Positions 1-11,721 are shown, counted from the first letter of the stretch. The stretch: DNA of 64,000 nt from Pterois miles (GCA_947000775.1 CAMQGK010000144.1:14848001-14912000), one strand, 5' to 3'. Notes: generated by a model from the letters alone, not told the origin. Made by a program: numbers and translations.

Positions 1-329
1 TGTTTAACTTTCTCCTTCCTTTTTTTCTCATGGGTTGCTGGTTGGTGGGTATAAATCAGCACCTTACATTCATAGCATGTACCCGTCCCTGCCCATCTTA
101 TCTCCCCCTATCCATCCCTCATTTTCCCCTCATTTCACCGAAGTGTAGCACTTCCCTCTCTGGCTCGTAATAGGAAAAACCAATAAAGATTAGTTACCAG
201 GAGGGCCGGTGATGGTCACACATGCACTAAAATATTAACATACTTTTGTGCAATACTAAAATAAGCACAGATCCCATAAAAAGTTGTTACCTCCCTCTGT
301 GGTGTTCAACGATGGGAGTTAGTGCTGAC
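1..329 (+). repeat. Unclassified interspersed repeat R1, copy 1 (3' part)
   Basis: This block repeats closely near 32.49-32.74 kb: both copies share the same T-rich start, the GTACCCGTCCCTGCCCATCT segment, CCAATAAAGATTAGTTACCA, and the end AACGATGGGAGTTAGTGCTG. This copy carries about 75 extra bases (roughly 214-290) that the other lacks. It is cut by the window edge, so the GC-rich upstream half seen in the second copy may lie outside. No coding sequence is visible. I do not know its class. Confidence 0.75.
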
Positions 330-2036
330 AGGTGAAAGAGAAGGGGGGAAAAAATGGAAGTTCCAGCACACAAATTTTGAGAGCAATCTCAAACATTTTC
401 ATGCCAAGGATCCAAAATGGATTTACAAGAACCACAGACCATGGATGTATAAGAGATTGTGTCCTGTGCTTTTGCCCTGCGTGTTGGAAGAGATCCTACA
501 ACTACATTAAATTCTGTTTATGTCGTGCTACTAGCACTACTAGCTACAGTACTGTCCGATAGCCGGTCGTTTGGGAACAGAGATGTTTAATACATCCAAC
601 CATAGTATAGGCTTACAGCATACAGAAGTGCTTTATAAGATATTAAAAATGATGAATCACAGTCAGTACATCCATTATTACAGCCACGCATAGCTAGCAG
701 GAAGTGGGCAGAATCTGCACAGTCCCGTTGTTATGATGCATGTTCATTATGCTGAGGAAAATAATGCTGGATTCAACTATTTGTGAGTTTTACTGTTTTT
801 ATAATGACTTACTGTATGTAAGGGTCATTAAAGTGGTCGTCCAAGGAAAGTTGATTTACCTAAAAAAAAGTATCTTGATTTACAGACAGTTCTTTATACA
901 TCTATGGCCAGAGACTCACTGGCGTTTTTCAGTCCAAAATGGTGGCAGCACCATGTAGCCCAAGAGGCTCATCTTTTTGCGTCTATAACTGTAAACCTGA
1001 GGAGAAACCGGGAAGGTCGGTGCTATGCCTCGGTGCTATGCCACGGCGACGACAACGCTGTTGGCTGGGTCGGCAATGGCAACCATTTTGCTTTTATGTC
1101 ACGCTCAGGGTGGAAAGAAAAAGCCCCCAGGAAGAGCACCGGTCGTTGAACAACGTTTTCGTAGTGGCCAAACGGTGGTATTATAACTACCATGTCCATC
1201 ACTTGATGCCATTGGGTCCTAAAAGTTTTTTTTAATTTTCCTGTTTCATATTTAACATACAGATATGAGAGTGGCATCTTCTGATCTAACTCTGAGCAAA
1301 GAAGAGAATAAGCATATTTCCCACACATGGGGACATGGAAATGGCAACTAATGACGAGGATAATGATTTTTCACATAGTAAAATAATGCACACTCGCTAC
1401 AACAAAGTCATCGCATCTGGCTCAGTGCTTCTGCGCATGTAATGGGTTTTGAGGGACAAAAGCAAAGAACTCAGCCAGGCTAAACTTTCCCACTTAGAAC
1501 AATGGCATTGCAGAGTTTTATAGAACTATAACCACACAAACAACTTTTTAAAATATGTAAAAACCAACAAAATGGTGACCTGCAGTGACCCTAATCCATG
1601 TGCTATTAATCTGTGGAGAAAAGTCTACAGGACACAGGAAAGAAGCATCTGTATCTTTGAGATTGCCCTTCAAAGGACATTATTGATTTCACATACTACC
1701 TTACCCGTTCATTTCAAAATGAATTTTAGAGGGTATGATGGTCCTTAAAGTGGCGGCATCGTTTGACCTTGTGATGCGAGGAAGTAAGTGGATAGATTGT
1801 GTTTTTAATTTACTAGTTACTTTTTTCCGTGAAAAGCGTGAAAAATATGCAGAGCGGTTACAGCACATGCTACATAACCTCAGTGTCCCAGGTTCAGTTC
1901 CAGCCTTGGGATCTTTGTTGCTCCTCTCCCCTTCTCTCTTATTTCCCTTACACTGTATTCAGTAAAAAAAAAAAAAAAAAAGAAAGAAAAATCTCACCCC
2001 ACAAAAAATTCAACTTGTTTTCTTATTCCACTCAAC
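330..2036. other. No gene recognised
   Basis: AT-rich sequence with short incidental open frames only. A somewhat GC-richer patch at about 905-1200 has overlapping frames but no domain, splice context or codon pattern that I recognise. A homopolymer A run lies at about 1964-1981. Confidence 0.5.
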
Positions 2037-2455
2037 TGATTGAAGGTGCAGTCGGCAGAATGCTTTTGGTATCATTGGGCAAAAAATTGAAATTCAAGTG
2101 TTCTGAGAGAAAACTAGACTTCTGCTCATGGCTGTTTTCAGGCTTTAAAAAAAAATCTAGCCTGTTACGCAACACTTTGGCCAATCACAGGTCATTTCAG
2201 AGAGAGAGCGTCCCTATTGGCTGTTCATTCAGCACAAGCAGCTCTCAACCACTCGCAAACTAGGCTGCGCTGATCAAATGTGAATCAATTTTCTGCTACT
2301 GTAACCCCTATTTCTCACCTCAAGCGATTTTAGAAACATCTTATAGTTACTGTTTAGCTGCAAAATGAGAAACTTTGCTCCGGCTGGTGGGCGGTGCTTG
2401 CCATTTCCTCAGCTGATCTCAACATGGCTGCCGGGTCACAAACTTTCTAAACAGT
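2037..2455 (+). mobile_element. Palindromic (foldback-like) element, copy A, left arm only
   Basis: Matches the left half of the palindromic family seen complete at 19.35-20.06 kb and partly at 36.2 and 54.9 kb. Shared landmarks in order are TTCTGAGAGAAAACTAGACT, GGCCAATCACAGGTCATTTC, CTATTGGCTGTTCATTCA, TGTTTAGCTGCAAAATGAG and the central CAACATGGCTGCCGGGTC. The right arm is absent, because the sequence after about 2455 does not continue as the reverse complement. No open reading frame is shared between copies, so it is probably non-autonomous. Confidence 0.7.
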
Positions 2456-3659
2456 ACCTACAGGATGTAGTTGTAAGAAAACAGAATAATCAACAGAATA
2501 ATCAAAACTCAAGGACTCTCCTTGCACTCTCCATTTCTTTCTCCGTCTCTCACTCGCTGAAGACCCTTTCAGACATAACGGTACTTGCTGTGCTCTCAAA
2601 CCCGTTATTTCCAATTGCTTGCACGACGCCACGATTGTTTTTCCGCTGCGTCGAGTAAAGCGCAACTTGGGCGCTGAATGCTGTGATGTGCAACAAACTT
2701 ACTGAGATTAAAAAAGGAAATAAAGTGTGAAAATTTAATAAATCAGGAGAAATACAGGAGAATCGGGAGGGTTGATGACGGTAAAAGTACATTTAAAATT
2801 ACAGGTTAAAAAAAAGTTAAATATATCTAAAAAGGTGGCCAATAAAACTTCTTTATAAACAGCAGTTTAGACTGCAATCTAATAACACAATCTAACTTTT
2901 TAAATTGAAAAGTTGAACACAATTGCTCATAAAAAAAGATATGTAGAAATGTAAACTGAAAGTTGACGACACTCTGGCCGAGCTATAGCTCCTCACACTG
3001 CTGTACAACCCCAGCCAATCTATAGTACGCTAAAAAAACATTTTGCTTTACGGAAAGACTTTAGTGTAAAAATGCAGCTGTTGCCTTAATAAAGACGTGC
3101 TCTGTAGGCCTACACTCCAGTGTGCTGGACTGAATTTGCTCTGCGCTGATGACATGTGCGACGTGTAATTTACACAGTCTATATTATAATACACTAATAT
3201 AATACTTTTGGTTACACAGCATAGCAAAAGGAGCTTCAGTGCTACTACAGATCAGACAAGTTGCTGTCACATCCATTTTCACTGCATCTGTGTGACGTTC
3301 AGGAGTCATTCAGGAGTATTTACTGTGTGTCTGGGCTCCAGAACTTCTGGTGTCCTTCTTTCCTGCTGTAGTGGTCGATGAAATCTCTACTTTAGTCTCT
3401 GTTTTATGCCGCAGCTCCCAAATTGCATAACTTCATTGTGATGAAAAGAGATGTTATAAATGTTTGCCCTCAGCTTGTTTCTGCTTTGTGAGAAGCTATT
3501 GCTTAAGAGGTATTGTTCTTGTAACTTACAATTGGAGCGGATGCTGTGTGAAAACAAAAGAGATGGTAGTTACTACAAAGCTTTCACATATTGTCTTCCA
3601 GTGAATATCATTTCCATCTTTGGTGATTTTGAAGTTTTCAGACAAACTGAAGGATGAAA
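2456..3659. other. No gene recognised
   Basis: AT-rich, non-coding in appearance. The stretch around 2690-2775 (AATAAATCAGGAGAAATACA and on) resembles a fragment common in fish repeats, but I cannot bound it. Confidence 0.45.
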
Positions 3660-4134
3660 TATAATATAAAATATATGCTCAGATAATAACATGGCAAACT
3701 GCAGCCCAACAGGCAACAACAGCTGTCAGTGTGTCAGTGTGCTGACTTGATTATGACTTGCCCCAAACTGCATGTGATTATCATACACTGGGCCTGTCTG
3801 GAAAGGGGAGACTTGTGGGTACCCATAGAACCCACTTTCATTCACATATCTTGAGGTCAGAGGTCACAGGCCCCCCTTTTGATAATTTCAATGCCAGTTT
3901 TTCCTCTCCAAAATGTAGTGTACATTTGGACCGTTATTACAAGTTAGTATGACATGGTTGGTACCTATGGATTCCTTAGGTTTTCTAGTTTCATCTAGCT
4001 TATAGCTCTAACTTTTAAACTGAGCCCACTACAATCTAAAAATCGCAAGTTGTGTTAATGCGTTAAATAAATTAGGGTTGTTAAAATGAATTTGCATTAA
4101 CACGCTATTATCTCGTCAACTTTGACAGTCCTAA
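3660..4134 (+). mobile_element. Non-autonomous element NT-A, copy 1 (5'-truncated)
   Basis: NT-A is the commonest repeat here. Its diagnostic core is CATGTGATTATCATA, then GGGGAGACTTGTGGGTACCC, TATCTTGAGGTCAGAGGTCA and GATTCCTTAGGTTTTCTAGT. Its right end is GTCAACTTTGACAGTCCTAA. Complete copies begin with AGGGCTGTC and end with GACAGCCCT, an imperfect inverted terminal repeat that suggests a non-autonomous DNA transposon. No protein is encoded. This copy lacks the left terminus. Confidence 0.75.
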
Positions 4135-4743
4135 CATGTATGAAGTTGAAAAAGAAGCTATCTGGTTTCAATATGCTCATTTTATGAAGAAATGACTAAT
4201 GGAGTACTGACATATGATGCAAAAACTACCTACTACTAAGCCAAGAGTGCTACAGCTCTCAAAAAACTGGTTGATGTTATGCTATGTTATATCGATTTTT
4301 TTTAATTGCAATACCTGTAAGTAAGAGAATTAACCCACTGTCTCAGGGTCTCAGATTCTCTTTCCTCTTTATCTTATTTCATTAAACTACATATTCCCTG
4401 AAAGGGATGGTTCAGATGTGTTGAAGTGGGGTTGTGTGAGGTACATAGTCAGTGTATTCGCTACAGCAGACGTCAGTCTTATTTACACATATAAAAATAT
4501 ATATACATATATATATATAAAGCTACAATATTTAATTTGCAAGGGGATATGAAGGAGAATTGCCTAAAAACCGGAGGGCTTGAAAAGTGGCATTCTCCAG
4601 CCAGCATATTACATGAAATAATTACAGTCATGTAATATACACAGTTTGTATGTATCAATAATTTTCGACATAGTAAAAAACAGAGACATAGTTTAGCAAA
4701 GTATCTGACAACAATGCATCCAATAAATACTTATCGATTATGC
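4135..4743. other. No gene recognised
   Basis: AT-rich sequence with a short (TA)-rich patch near 4490-4520. No repeat family or coding block was recognised. Confidence 0.45.
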
Positions 4744-5125
4744 AAATACAATACAACTTTATTTATAAAGTGCTTTAAAACAATGTCGTTTACCAAAGTG
4801 CTGTAAAATAAAATAAAAAGAATAAAGACAAAATAAAACAAATAAAACAGTTAAAGACAATTTAAAACAAGCCTCTCAAACTGAGTTAAAAGGGTAAAAG
4901 CAATAAAACAGAGCAATGTAAAATAAGATAAAATAAGATAAAAGCATCACCATCCTACTGAGTATTAAAAGCCATCCTAAATAAATAGGTTTTTAGCCTG
5001 GATCTGAAGAGGCCCAGGTCAGAGATGAGACACATTTCGATGGGGATCTTTTTCCAGAGCCTGGGAGCAGCAACAGAAAAGGCTCGGTCACCCCAGTGTT
5101 TGTGCTTTGACTTGGGCACTTCCAG
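4744..5125 (-). mobile_element. L2-type LINE, 3' end with C-terminal coding remnant
   Basis: On the minus strand, 5119 down to 4955 is an uninterrupted 54-codon frame ending in TAG. It contains GDRAFSVAAPRLWKKIP and then LGLFRSRLKTYLF, the usual C-terminus of fish L2-type ORF2 proteins. The 3' UTR follows, with the common ATAAATAAAGTTGTATTGTA ending. There is no ATG, because the copy is severely 5'-truncated, as target-primed reverse transcription often produces. The frame is intact but far too short to be functional. Confidence 0.75.
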
Positions 5126-5407
5126 CAACAACAATATGAAGAAGAATCATAATTCACTGCCAGAGGTAACTCAACTGAGAGCAGACGCTTATGTGATATG
5201 GCACAGAGTTTCATGAGACAAGAAAGACAGAAAATAGAGAGAAAATAAACACAAATAATAATAATTAAAAAAAGAAAATCAAGTGATAGTCACAGCAGGC
5301 CTTTGGACCTGCACGACAAAGGAAAATATTGGTTGGACACAGGTTATATAGACAGTCCATATGGATAATATTGGCCAAACAAAGGCATAAAGTATAGTAT
5401 ATATATA

Positions 5408-7023
5408 CAGTACAGACCAAAAGTTTGGACACACCTTCTCATTCAAAGAGTTTTCTTTATTTTCATGACTATGAAAATTGTAGATTCACACTGAAGGCAT
5501 CAAAACTATGAATTAACACATGTAGAATTATATACTTAACAAAAAAATGTGAAACAACTGAAAATATGTCTTATATTCTAGTTTCTTCAAAGTAGCCACC
5601 TTTTGCTCTGATTACTGCTTCACACACTCTGCTTTCTCTTGATGAGCTTCAAGAGGTCGTCACCTGAAATGGTCTTCCAACAGTATTGAAGGAGGTCCCA
5701 GAGATGCTTAGCACTTGTTGGCCCTTTTGCCTTCACTCTGCAGTCCAGCTCACCCCAAACCATCTGGATTGGGTTCAGGTCTGGTGACTATGGAGGCCAG
5801 GTCATCTGGCGCAGCACCCCATCACTCTCCTTCTTGGTCAAATAGCCCTCACACAGCCTGGAGGTGTGTTTGGGGTCATTGTCCTGTTGAAAAATAAATG
5901 ATGGTCCAACTAAACGCAAACCGGATGGAATAGCATGCCGCTGCAAGATGCTGTGGTAGCCATGCTGGTTCAGTATGCCTTCAATTTTGAATAAATCCCC
6001 AACAGTGTCACCAGCAAAGCACCCCCACACCATCACACCTCCTCCTCCAGGCTTCACGGTGGGAACCGGACATGTAGAGTCCATCCGTTCACCTTTTCTG
6101 GTTCCACAAAGACACGGTGGTTGGAGCCAAAGATCTCACAGTTGGATCATCAGACCAAAGCACAGATTTCCACTGGTCTAATGTCCATTCCTTGTGGTCT
6201 TTAGCCCAAACAAGTCTCTTGTGCTCGTTGCCTGTCCGTAGCAGTGGTTTCCTAGCAGCTATTCTACCATGAAGGCCTGATTCACACAGTCTCCTCTTAA
6301 CAGTTGTTCTAGAGATGTGTCTGCTGCTAGACCTCTGTGTGGCATTGACCTGGTCTCTAGTCTGAGCTGCTGTTAACCTGCCATTTCTGAGGCTGTGACT
6401 CGGATGAACTTATCCTCCGCAGCAGAGGTGACTCTTGGGCTTTCTTTCCTGGGGCGGTCCTCATGTGAGCCACTTTCTTTGTAGCGCTTGATGGTTTTTG
6501 CGACTGCACTTGGGGACACTTTCAAAGTTTTCCCAATTTTTCGCACTGACGGACCTTCATTTCTTAAAGTAATGATAGCCACTCGTTTTTCTTTACTTAG
6601 CTGCTTTTTTCTTGCCATAATCCAAATTCTAACAGTCTATTCAGTAGGACTATCAGCTGTGTATCCACCTGACTTCTGCACAACACAACTGATGGTCCCA
6701 ACCCCATTTATAAGGCAAGAAATCCCACTTATTAAACCTGACAGGGCACACCTGTGAAGTGAAGACCATTTCAGACCTACCTCTTGAAGCTCATCGAGAG
6801 AATGCAGAGTGTGTGCGAAGAAGTAATCAGAGCAAAAGGAGGCTACTTTGAAGAAACTAGAATATAAAGTGTATTTTTAGTTGTTATACACTTTTTTAAG
6901 TACATATTTCCCCATGTGTTAATTCATAGTTTTGATGCCTTCATTGTGAATCTACAATGTCAATAGTCATGAAAAGAAAGGAAACTGAATGAGAAGGTGT
7001 GTCCAAACTTTTGGTCTGTACTG
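5408..7023 (-). mobile_element. Complete Tc1/mariner transposon (inactive)
   Basis: Both ends read CAGTACAGACCAAAAGTTTG in inverted orientation. The similarity between the ends continues inward for about 245 bp (5408-5656 against 6780-7023), so the inverted repeats are long and take in the end of the transposase frame. The left flank is TA, the expected target dinucleotide; the right flank is AA, so that duplication has decayed. At 1616 bp it is full length for this widespread fish Tc1 family. The transposase is broken by a frameshift and a nonsense codon. Confidence 0.95.
5571..6618 (-). pseudogene. Tc1 transposase pseudogene
   Basis: Tc1 transposases cut and paste their own element. They combine N-terminal paired-type helix-turn-helix DNA binding with a C-terminal DDE catalytic domain. 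The start MARKKQLSKEKRVAI at 6618 matches the family, and the total span (about 349 codons) equals a full protein. The HTH segment VRKIGKTLKVSPSAVAKTIK is visible. Further on are GGGGVMVWGCF and the second catalytic Asp in QQDNDPKHTSR. A one-base deletion near 6390-6397 (GGCTGTGAC, where GGCTGGTGAC is expected) shifts the frame, and TAG at 5788-5790 interrupts PPQSPDLN. At the third catalytic site the motif reads SPDLNPIQ, with Gln at 5764-5766 where DD34E transposases have Glu. Not functional. Confidence 0.92.
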
Positions 7024-7329
7024 AAAATATATATGTTCAGTGTTGAGGAGTCCTTGAACTCACCATCTGAATGGTGGAACATATTGGAATAGTAGTCTGT
7101 TAAAGGTCAGTTTGCTTGATCACACAGGTAGCGCCCACATGAAACAAGCTACAGGCCAGCGCAGCAGCTTGGGACTGCTCGGGAGAAGATGGCATCTTGG
7201 TGTTTTTCTAGGGAAGAAAAAAACACATTAAAAGTAGTCACCACATGTTTTGGGGTTCTGCTGGTATACTGTATGTTTACTCATGCTGTGTTGTTTCTGT
7301 CATCTGCAGGAGCTTTCATGGTTTAACTA
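7024..7329. other. No gene recognised
   Basis: About 300 bp between the Tc1 end and the L1 remnant. No coding block or repeat family was recognised. Confidence 0.4.
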
Positions 7330-7815
7330 CCAGTCTGTCATGGTTCTTGACAGCATAATTCCCCCGTTCCCTGTTTGCTGGAATGAGATTGCACTCCTTC
7401 CTTAGCAATTCAAAGAAGTCCTCCAGAGAAGACGAGTGCTTGTCTTTGCAAGAATGACTTCTTTGTCTTTGTACGTTAAGAGATTCACCACAATCAGTCT
7501 TGCTTATCCTGAGTTCTGTTTCACATTTCCACTGCGGTGGACTCTTTCGATTTCAACAGACTGCATTAATTTTCAGTAATTCAGAAACACGCCAACCTTC
7601 TGTTCAGTATCTGACCACAGTTTGTAGGCATTGTCCCTTATCAGGCCGTCAATAATTGCATTGTTTCTTGAGATTTCTTGGACCCAACTTTCTTCTCCAT
7701 CCTTCTAAATTCATCAATTTGGGATTGAGAGAACTGAAGGTTAAATCTGACCTCCTCACTCTCTTTCGTAAGTCCATCAATTCTGGTAGTTGTAGATTGA
7801 AGAGACCCACAATAG
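7330..7815 (-). pseudogene. L1-type LINE ORF1 remnant (nucleic-acid-binding protein)
   Basis: The translated minus strand gives recognisable pieces of a fish L1 ORF1 protein: a coiled-coil-like start (TTRIDGLTKESEEVRFN), then NNAIIDGLIRD, WSDTEQKVGVFLN, EIERVHRSGNVK and IVVNLLTYKDKEVILAKT, and finally a frame-shifted EDFFELLRKECNLIPANRER. In L1 elements this protein binds the transcript and acts as a chaperone. Several stops and at least two frameshifts separate the pieces, and no ORF2 lies downstream in this orientation. The next feature begins immediately to the right. Confidence 0.7.
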
Positions 7816-8160
7816 ACCATCCATCGTCAATCGCTTATCCCGTTCGGGGTCGTGGGGGGGCTGGGTACAGGGTTCACCCTGGACAGGTCGCCAGTCCATC
7901 ACAGGGCCCACAGAGACAGACAACCATTCACGTTCGCATCCACACCTACGGGCAGTTTAGAGTCATCAATTAGCCTAAATTGCATGTTTTTGCATGTCTT
8001 TGGGAGGAAGCCGGAGTACCCGGAGAAAACCCACACTTACACGGGGAGAACATGCAAACTCCACACAGAAGAGTCCCAAGCCGGTTTCGAACCTGCAAAC
8101 CTGCGAACCTCTTGCTGTGAGACAAGAGTGCTAACCACTGCACCACCGTGCAGCCCAGAC
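7816..8160 (-). mobile_element. TCCA-tailed retroelement 3' end, copy 1 (Rex3/RTE-like?)
   Basis: A very common fish repeat: CCATCCATCGTCAATCGCTT at one end, CACCCTGGACAGGTCGCCAG inside, and CACCACCGTGCAGCCC at the other end. The (TCCA)n run at the left edge is best read as a 3' tail of (TGGA)n on the minus strand, as in RTE-type LINEs. The RTE assignment is an inference from the tail and I cannot confirm it. Other copies lie at 45.8 kb, 28.06 kb and 36.37 kb. No intact coding sequence. Confidence 0.75.
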
Positions 8161-8295
8161 CAGTTTTTGTATTTTTAGGGGGTACTGGAGGTCTTTATGA
8201 GGTGATAGCAGGTCAACAGTAGATGTCACATAGGAGTGGTGGAAGTCATGAGGAGATCAGCACTGTGTCAAGTTGTAATAGTCTTAAATCAGAAA

Positions 8296-9184
8296 AAAAC
8301 CCGAATTATTTAATTAATTATTTAAAATAAAGTGCACCGTCTGTGAGGGTTTAGAACATGATGATAGAAGTATATGATAACCATTCCTATGCTCTATTAT
8401 GTCTCAATTTTTGGGTTGTGGGTTGGGGTTGTTACACAGATTTGGTGCTAAATTTAACCTTTTTTTTTTTTTTTTTTTTTTACCTATTGTGAATGATAAA
8501 AATGACCAATAATCCCTCCAAAATATCACATTAAGACACCAAGACCTTGAGGAACACCATAGAAAAAAACATGCTGTGGTTTGGTATCAAAAACTTTTGA
8601 CATTTTGAGATTTCTGCAGGAATTGCATTTTTTTGGCAATTGCAATGAAATGATTACTGTGGGGACTAACATCATCACATATAAATACATTTGGGCTCTT
8701 TTGATCCAAAAGAGGCTCAGCTTTCCAATTTATGTAATCCCAAGACTGTTTAGAGACCCCAGTATGCAGAAATATTCAAATACACCATAGGCAAAAATAA
8801 CACCTTTATGCTGCATGAAAAAAACTGCATAGTTTCTGTTCAAAACTTCATGTGATTATCATAAGGTCTTTGTAATGGGGAGACTCGTGGGTAGCCATAG
8901 AGCCCATTTTCATCCATATATCTTGAGGTCAGAGGTCAAGAGACCCCTTTGAAAATGGCCATGGCAATTTTTCCTCACCAAAATTTAGCCCAGCTTTTGA
9001 GCCTTATTTAGCCTCCTTCCCGACATGATAACATGACATGGTTGGTACCAATAGATTCCTTAGGTTTTCTAGTTTCGCATGATGTCTGACTTCACTCTAG
9101 CCCTAAAATTAAACCTGCTAGAGCCCTGAAAGACTGTCAAGTTGGTCGGGATTTCCCCCGGCCCTGCGGGTCTCTTAGGGTTAG
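8296..9184 (+). mobile_element. Non-autonomous element NT-B, copy 1
   Basis: Aligns in inverse orientation with 34.77-35.64 kb over nearly its full length. Landmarks are GGGTTTAGAACAT, AGATTTGGTGCTAAATT, ACCAAGACCTTGAGGAACAC and AACTTTTGACATTTTGAGAT, then the same core as NT-A (TGTGATTATCAT to TTAGGTTTTCTAGTTT), and an end of the type GGGTCTCTTAGGGTTAG instead of the NT-A terminus. A T-homopolymer sits inside at 8460-8482. No protein is encoded. Confidence 0.75.
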
Positions 9185-10279
9185 ACATTTCCACATAGAC
9201 ATGCTGTTGAAGCTGCAGTGGATGGATTTTCAACACTTGAGATCCTTGAGGTCCTTGTTGATCCAAAGTGTTCTTATCATTTGCTCAGGCAGATTCACAC
9301 ACAGCAGAGTAAGTAGGCTGAAGTAGAGTAAATCCACCAGATATCAGGAATTGCACAAAATCCTCAACTTTTGGTTGCTAATCTGCTTAGCTTGTCATAA
9401 GAAATCAAGTATAACATTGAATTGAAGACTTTCAACAGTTTGGAGAAACAGACAGGACTAGCTGCAGTGGGAACAAAGCAATGTACCATAAAAGGTCCAC
9501 TTAGAAAAATCAATGAGTTTACAGTAAGTGTACGCTATATTCAGAATATTTTCGCAGATTTATCTTGCTGTCAGACAGCCCTTTTCTCTTCAAAGCCACC
9601 AGACTCCGTTCACAATTTATCCATTTATCACAGAACACAGAAGTTGGTGCGCTACCGCTGCTTTAATCAGTTTATTTGTTTTATTTAACTTCCAGTTGTA
9701 TTTTATATTGACTATATTTTGAACTAGCCACCAAAATGAAAAAAAAACAGCACATCAGAATAAAACACAAAAGTTCAGTATTGTTCCCACCATGCCATTG
9801 ATCAGTATGATCAATGATGAAGCAATACAGAACAGGCACATGTTCTCTTCCACCCAGGACACATCTCATACCCAGCATGTGGAAGAGGATCTTGTGAGAC
9901 AGAATACTAGTAATGCTACTAGAATCTGACCTGAATTAACCTATGGGATCTGCTACAGGTTAAGTTATATAAGTGTGGAAAACACTGAAAGTAGCTGATT
10001 GTGAAATGTTCTCCTGCTAAAATGGCAGTGAAAAGATTCGATTTTGTGTCATGCAGGTGGTGAAATTGAATTTAAGCTCAAGGTTTTCTACCTAAACTGA
10101 CCTCTTTCTTATGGCCTGAATTCTCTCAGTCTCACTTTGTGTCTCTGTCCTGTTGTGACCTCCAGCAGCCACACATTAAAGGTCGTATTGATAACTTTTG
10201 TCATGGAATTATTTTGACATTGACCTGTTTGTGCAGCACAGCTGCTGTTGTGTTGTACATATAACTGCGTATGATATTT
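9185..10279. other. No gene recognised
   Basis: No recognisable coding block. Short open frames on both strands lack domain signatures or plausible exon boundaries. Confidence 0.45.
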
Positions 10280-10426
10280 GTCTGTTTGTCTATGGTGTGT
10301 GACTGCTGTATTGGTCTGTTTGTATTGTTTGTCTTTATTGGTGCAATAACATTTTCTGGAAAAGAGATTTCAATCTCGATGAGTTTCTCACCTGGTTAAA
10401 TAAAGGATATAAATAAATAAATAACT
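10280..10426 (+). mobile_element. LINE 3' UTR and tail fragment
   Basis: The end TTTCTCACCTGGTTAAATAA, then AGG and an (ATAA)n run, is a typical 3' terminus of fish non-LTR elements. Only the 3' end is present, which fits extreme 5' truncation. Class assignment beyond LINE is uncertain. Confidence 0.55.
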
Positions 10427-10502
10427 TTTTTTATGAAACAAATGTTAGTTAAAGAAAACAGAAAGAAACAAAGACAAAAAAAAGATTGTGAATTCATCAT
10501 GT

Positions 10503-10808
10503 TAACCTCTGAGACCCACCGACTTTTCTGTCTTTCACAAGCTCTAGCAGGTTCAACTATGTCATGGTAGCGGGAAGGAGGACAAATAACGCTCCAAAGT
10601 TGGGCTAAATTTCAGTGAGGAAAAACTGGCATGACCATTTTCAAAGGGGTCCTTTGACCTTGTTGAGTTCTATGGGTACCCACAAGTCTCCCCTTTACAG
10701 ACATGCCCACTTTATGATAATCACATGTATTTTTTGGCAAAAATCATGCCTTTTTTTCATGAAGTATAAATGTGTGATTATCTGAATATTTATGCATGTC
10801 TGGTCTTG
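10503..10808 (-). mobile_element. NT-B copy 3 (partial)
   Basis: Begins with the NT-B terminus (TAACCTCTGAGACCCACC) rather than the AGGGCTGTC terminus of NT-A. It then runs backwards through the shared core (CATTTTCAAAGGGGTCCTTT, TCCCCTTTACAGACATGCCC) and stops about 60 bp past it. Non-coding. Confidence 0.65.
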
Positions 10809-11080
10809 GTTTGATTCAGCGCTGTGGTGACATGCTTATACAAACTGAAGCCATGTGTCACTGTCATCCATTATACAGTGCCTTGAAGGGCTTCAGCATC
10901 TTCATATTTTCCTTACACCCCAAAAACTGTATTTAGTGTCACCTCGCGCTGGCATAAAAGGCTTCTCCATCTCAAAGTCCTGGGATGAATTTCTATCCCC
11001 GTCTGTCCCTGTTTCAAATAGAGGGAGCAGCGTAATAGTTTTACGTCTAGAGCGGCAGAAGTGCATGTGCCAGGCATGAA

Positions 11081-11180
11081 GATAAGATAAGATAATCCTT
11101 TATTAAATCCGCAGTAGGGAAATTTGCAATGTTACAGCATCAAAGGAGATGCTGTAGTCGGAGTGCAATATCAGGAAGAA
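11081..11180 (-). mobile_element. L2/Rex1-type LINE or SINE tail
   Basis: AGATAAGATAAGATAATCCT, then TTATTAAATCCG: on the minus strand this reads as an AATAAAGGATTATC tail with (TTATC)n. The hairpin arms just upstream (TTTCCCTACTGCGGATTT) are degraded relative to other copies. Only the extreme 3' end is present. Confidence 0.6.
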
Positions 11181-11721
11181 AATGCCACACTTCTGTCACA
11201 CTCACTAAAGACGCTGGTGGTGAGTTCAGTCATTAATGACAGAACTGATGTTGGATCTGTGTCCAGAGGCTTTGCAGAGCTTCAAACAACAACATCAAAT
11301 ATCTTCGTTCACTTCTGTACAGTGAATTTAATATAATTAACTGAAAGGGTTGTTTTGTCAGCCCTGTGAGTCGCTAGTCAGTGAACATCAACAACAACCA
11401 TTTCCTCACCCTGCCAAAGTGGTTTTGTTGCCTAAACCTAACTTCCTGTAAAAAAGGAAGTCTGTTTTAAAAGGACAGTAAGTAACGAGTGTATATTGAC
11501 AAGATGTCCCTGGTCTTTCCAAAAGTAACGCAAGAGGGGTACCCTGTGCCTCGACCTCTGATTTCAAGGGGCAATAGCGTAAACTTTGTGAGTCCTTCTA
11601 CAAAACTGTCAAAATGCTTTTGGACTGCACTGTAAAAGCAGCCAATATTCTTCTCTATCTCATGTTCAACAGGGAATTATCAGGTTTCCTGTCAACAGAT
11701 TTTAGAAATACACATTCATAC

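Noticed and set aside
6488..6757. Plus-strand 89-codon open frame
   Set aside because: Antisense shadow of the Tc1 transposase start region.
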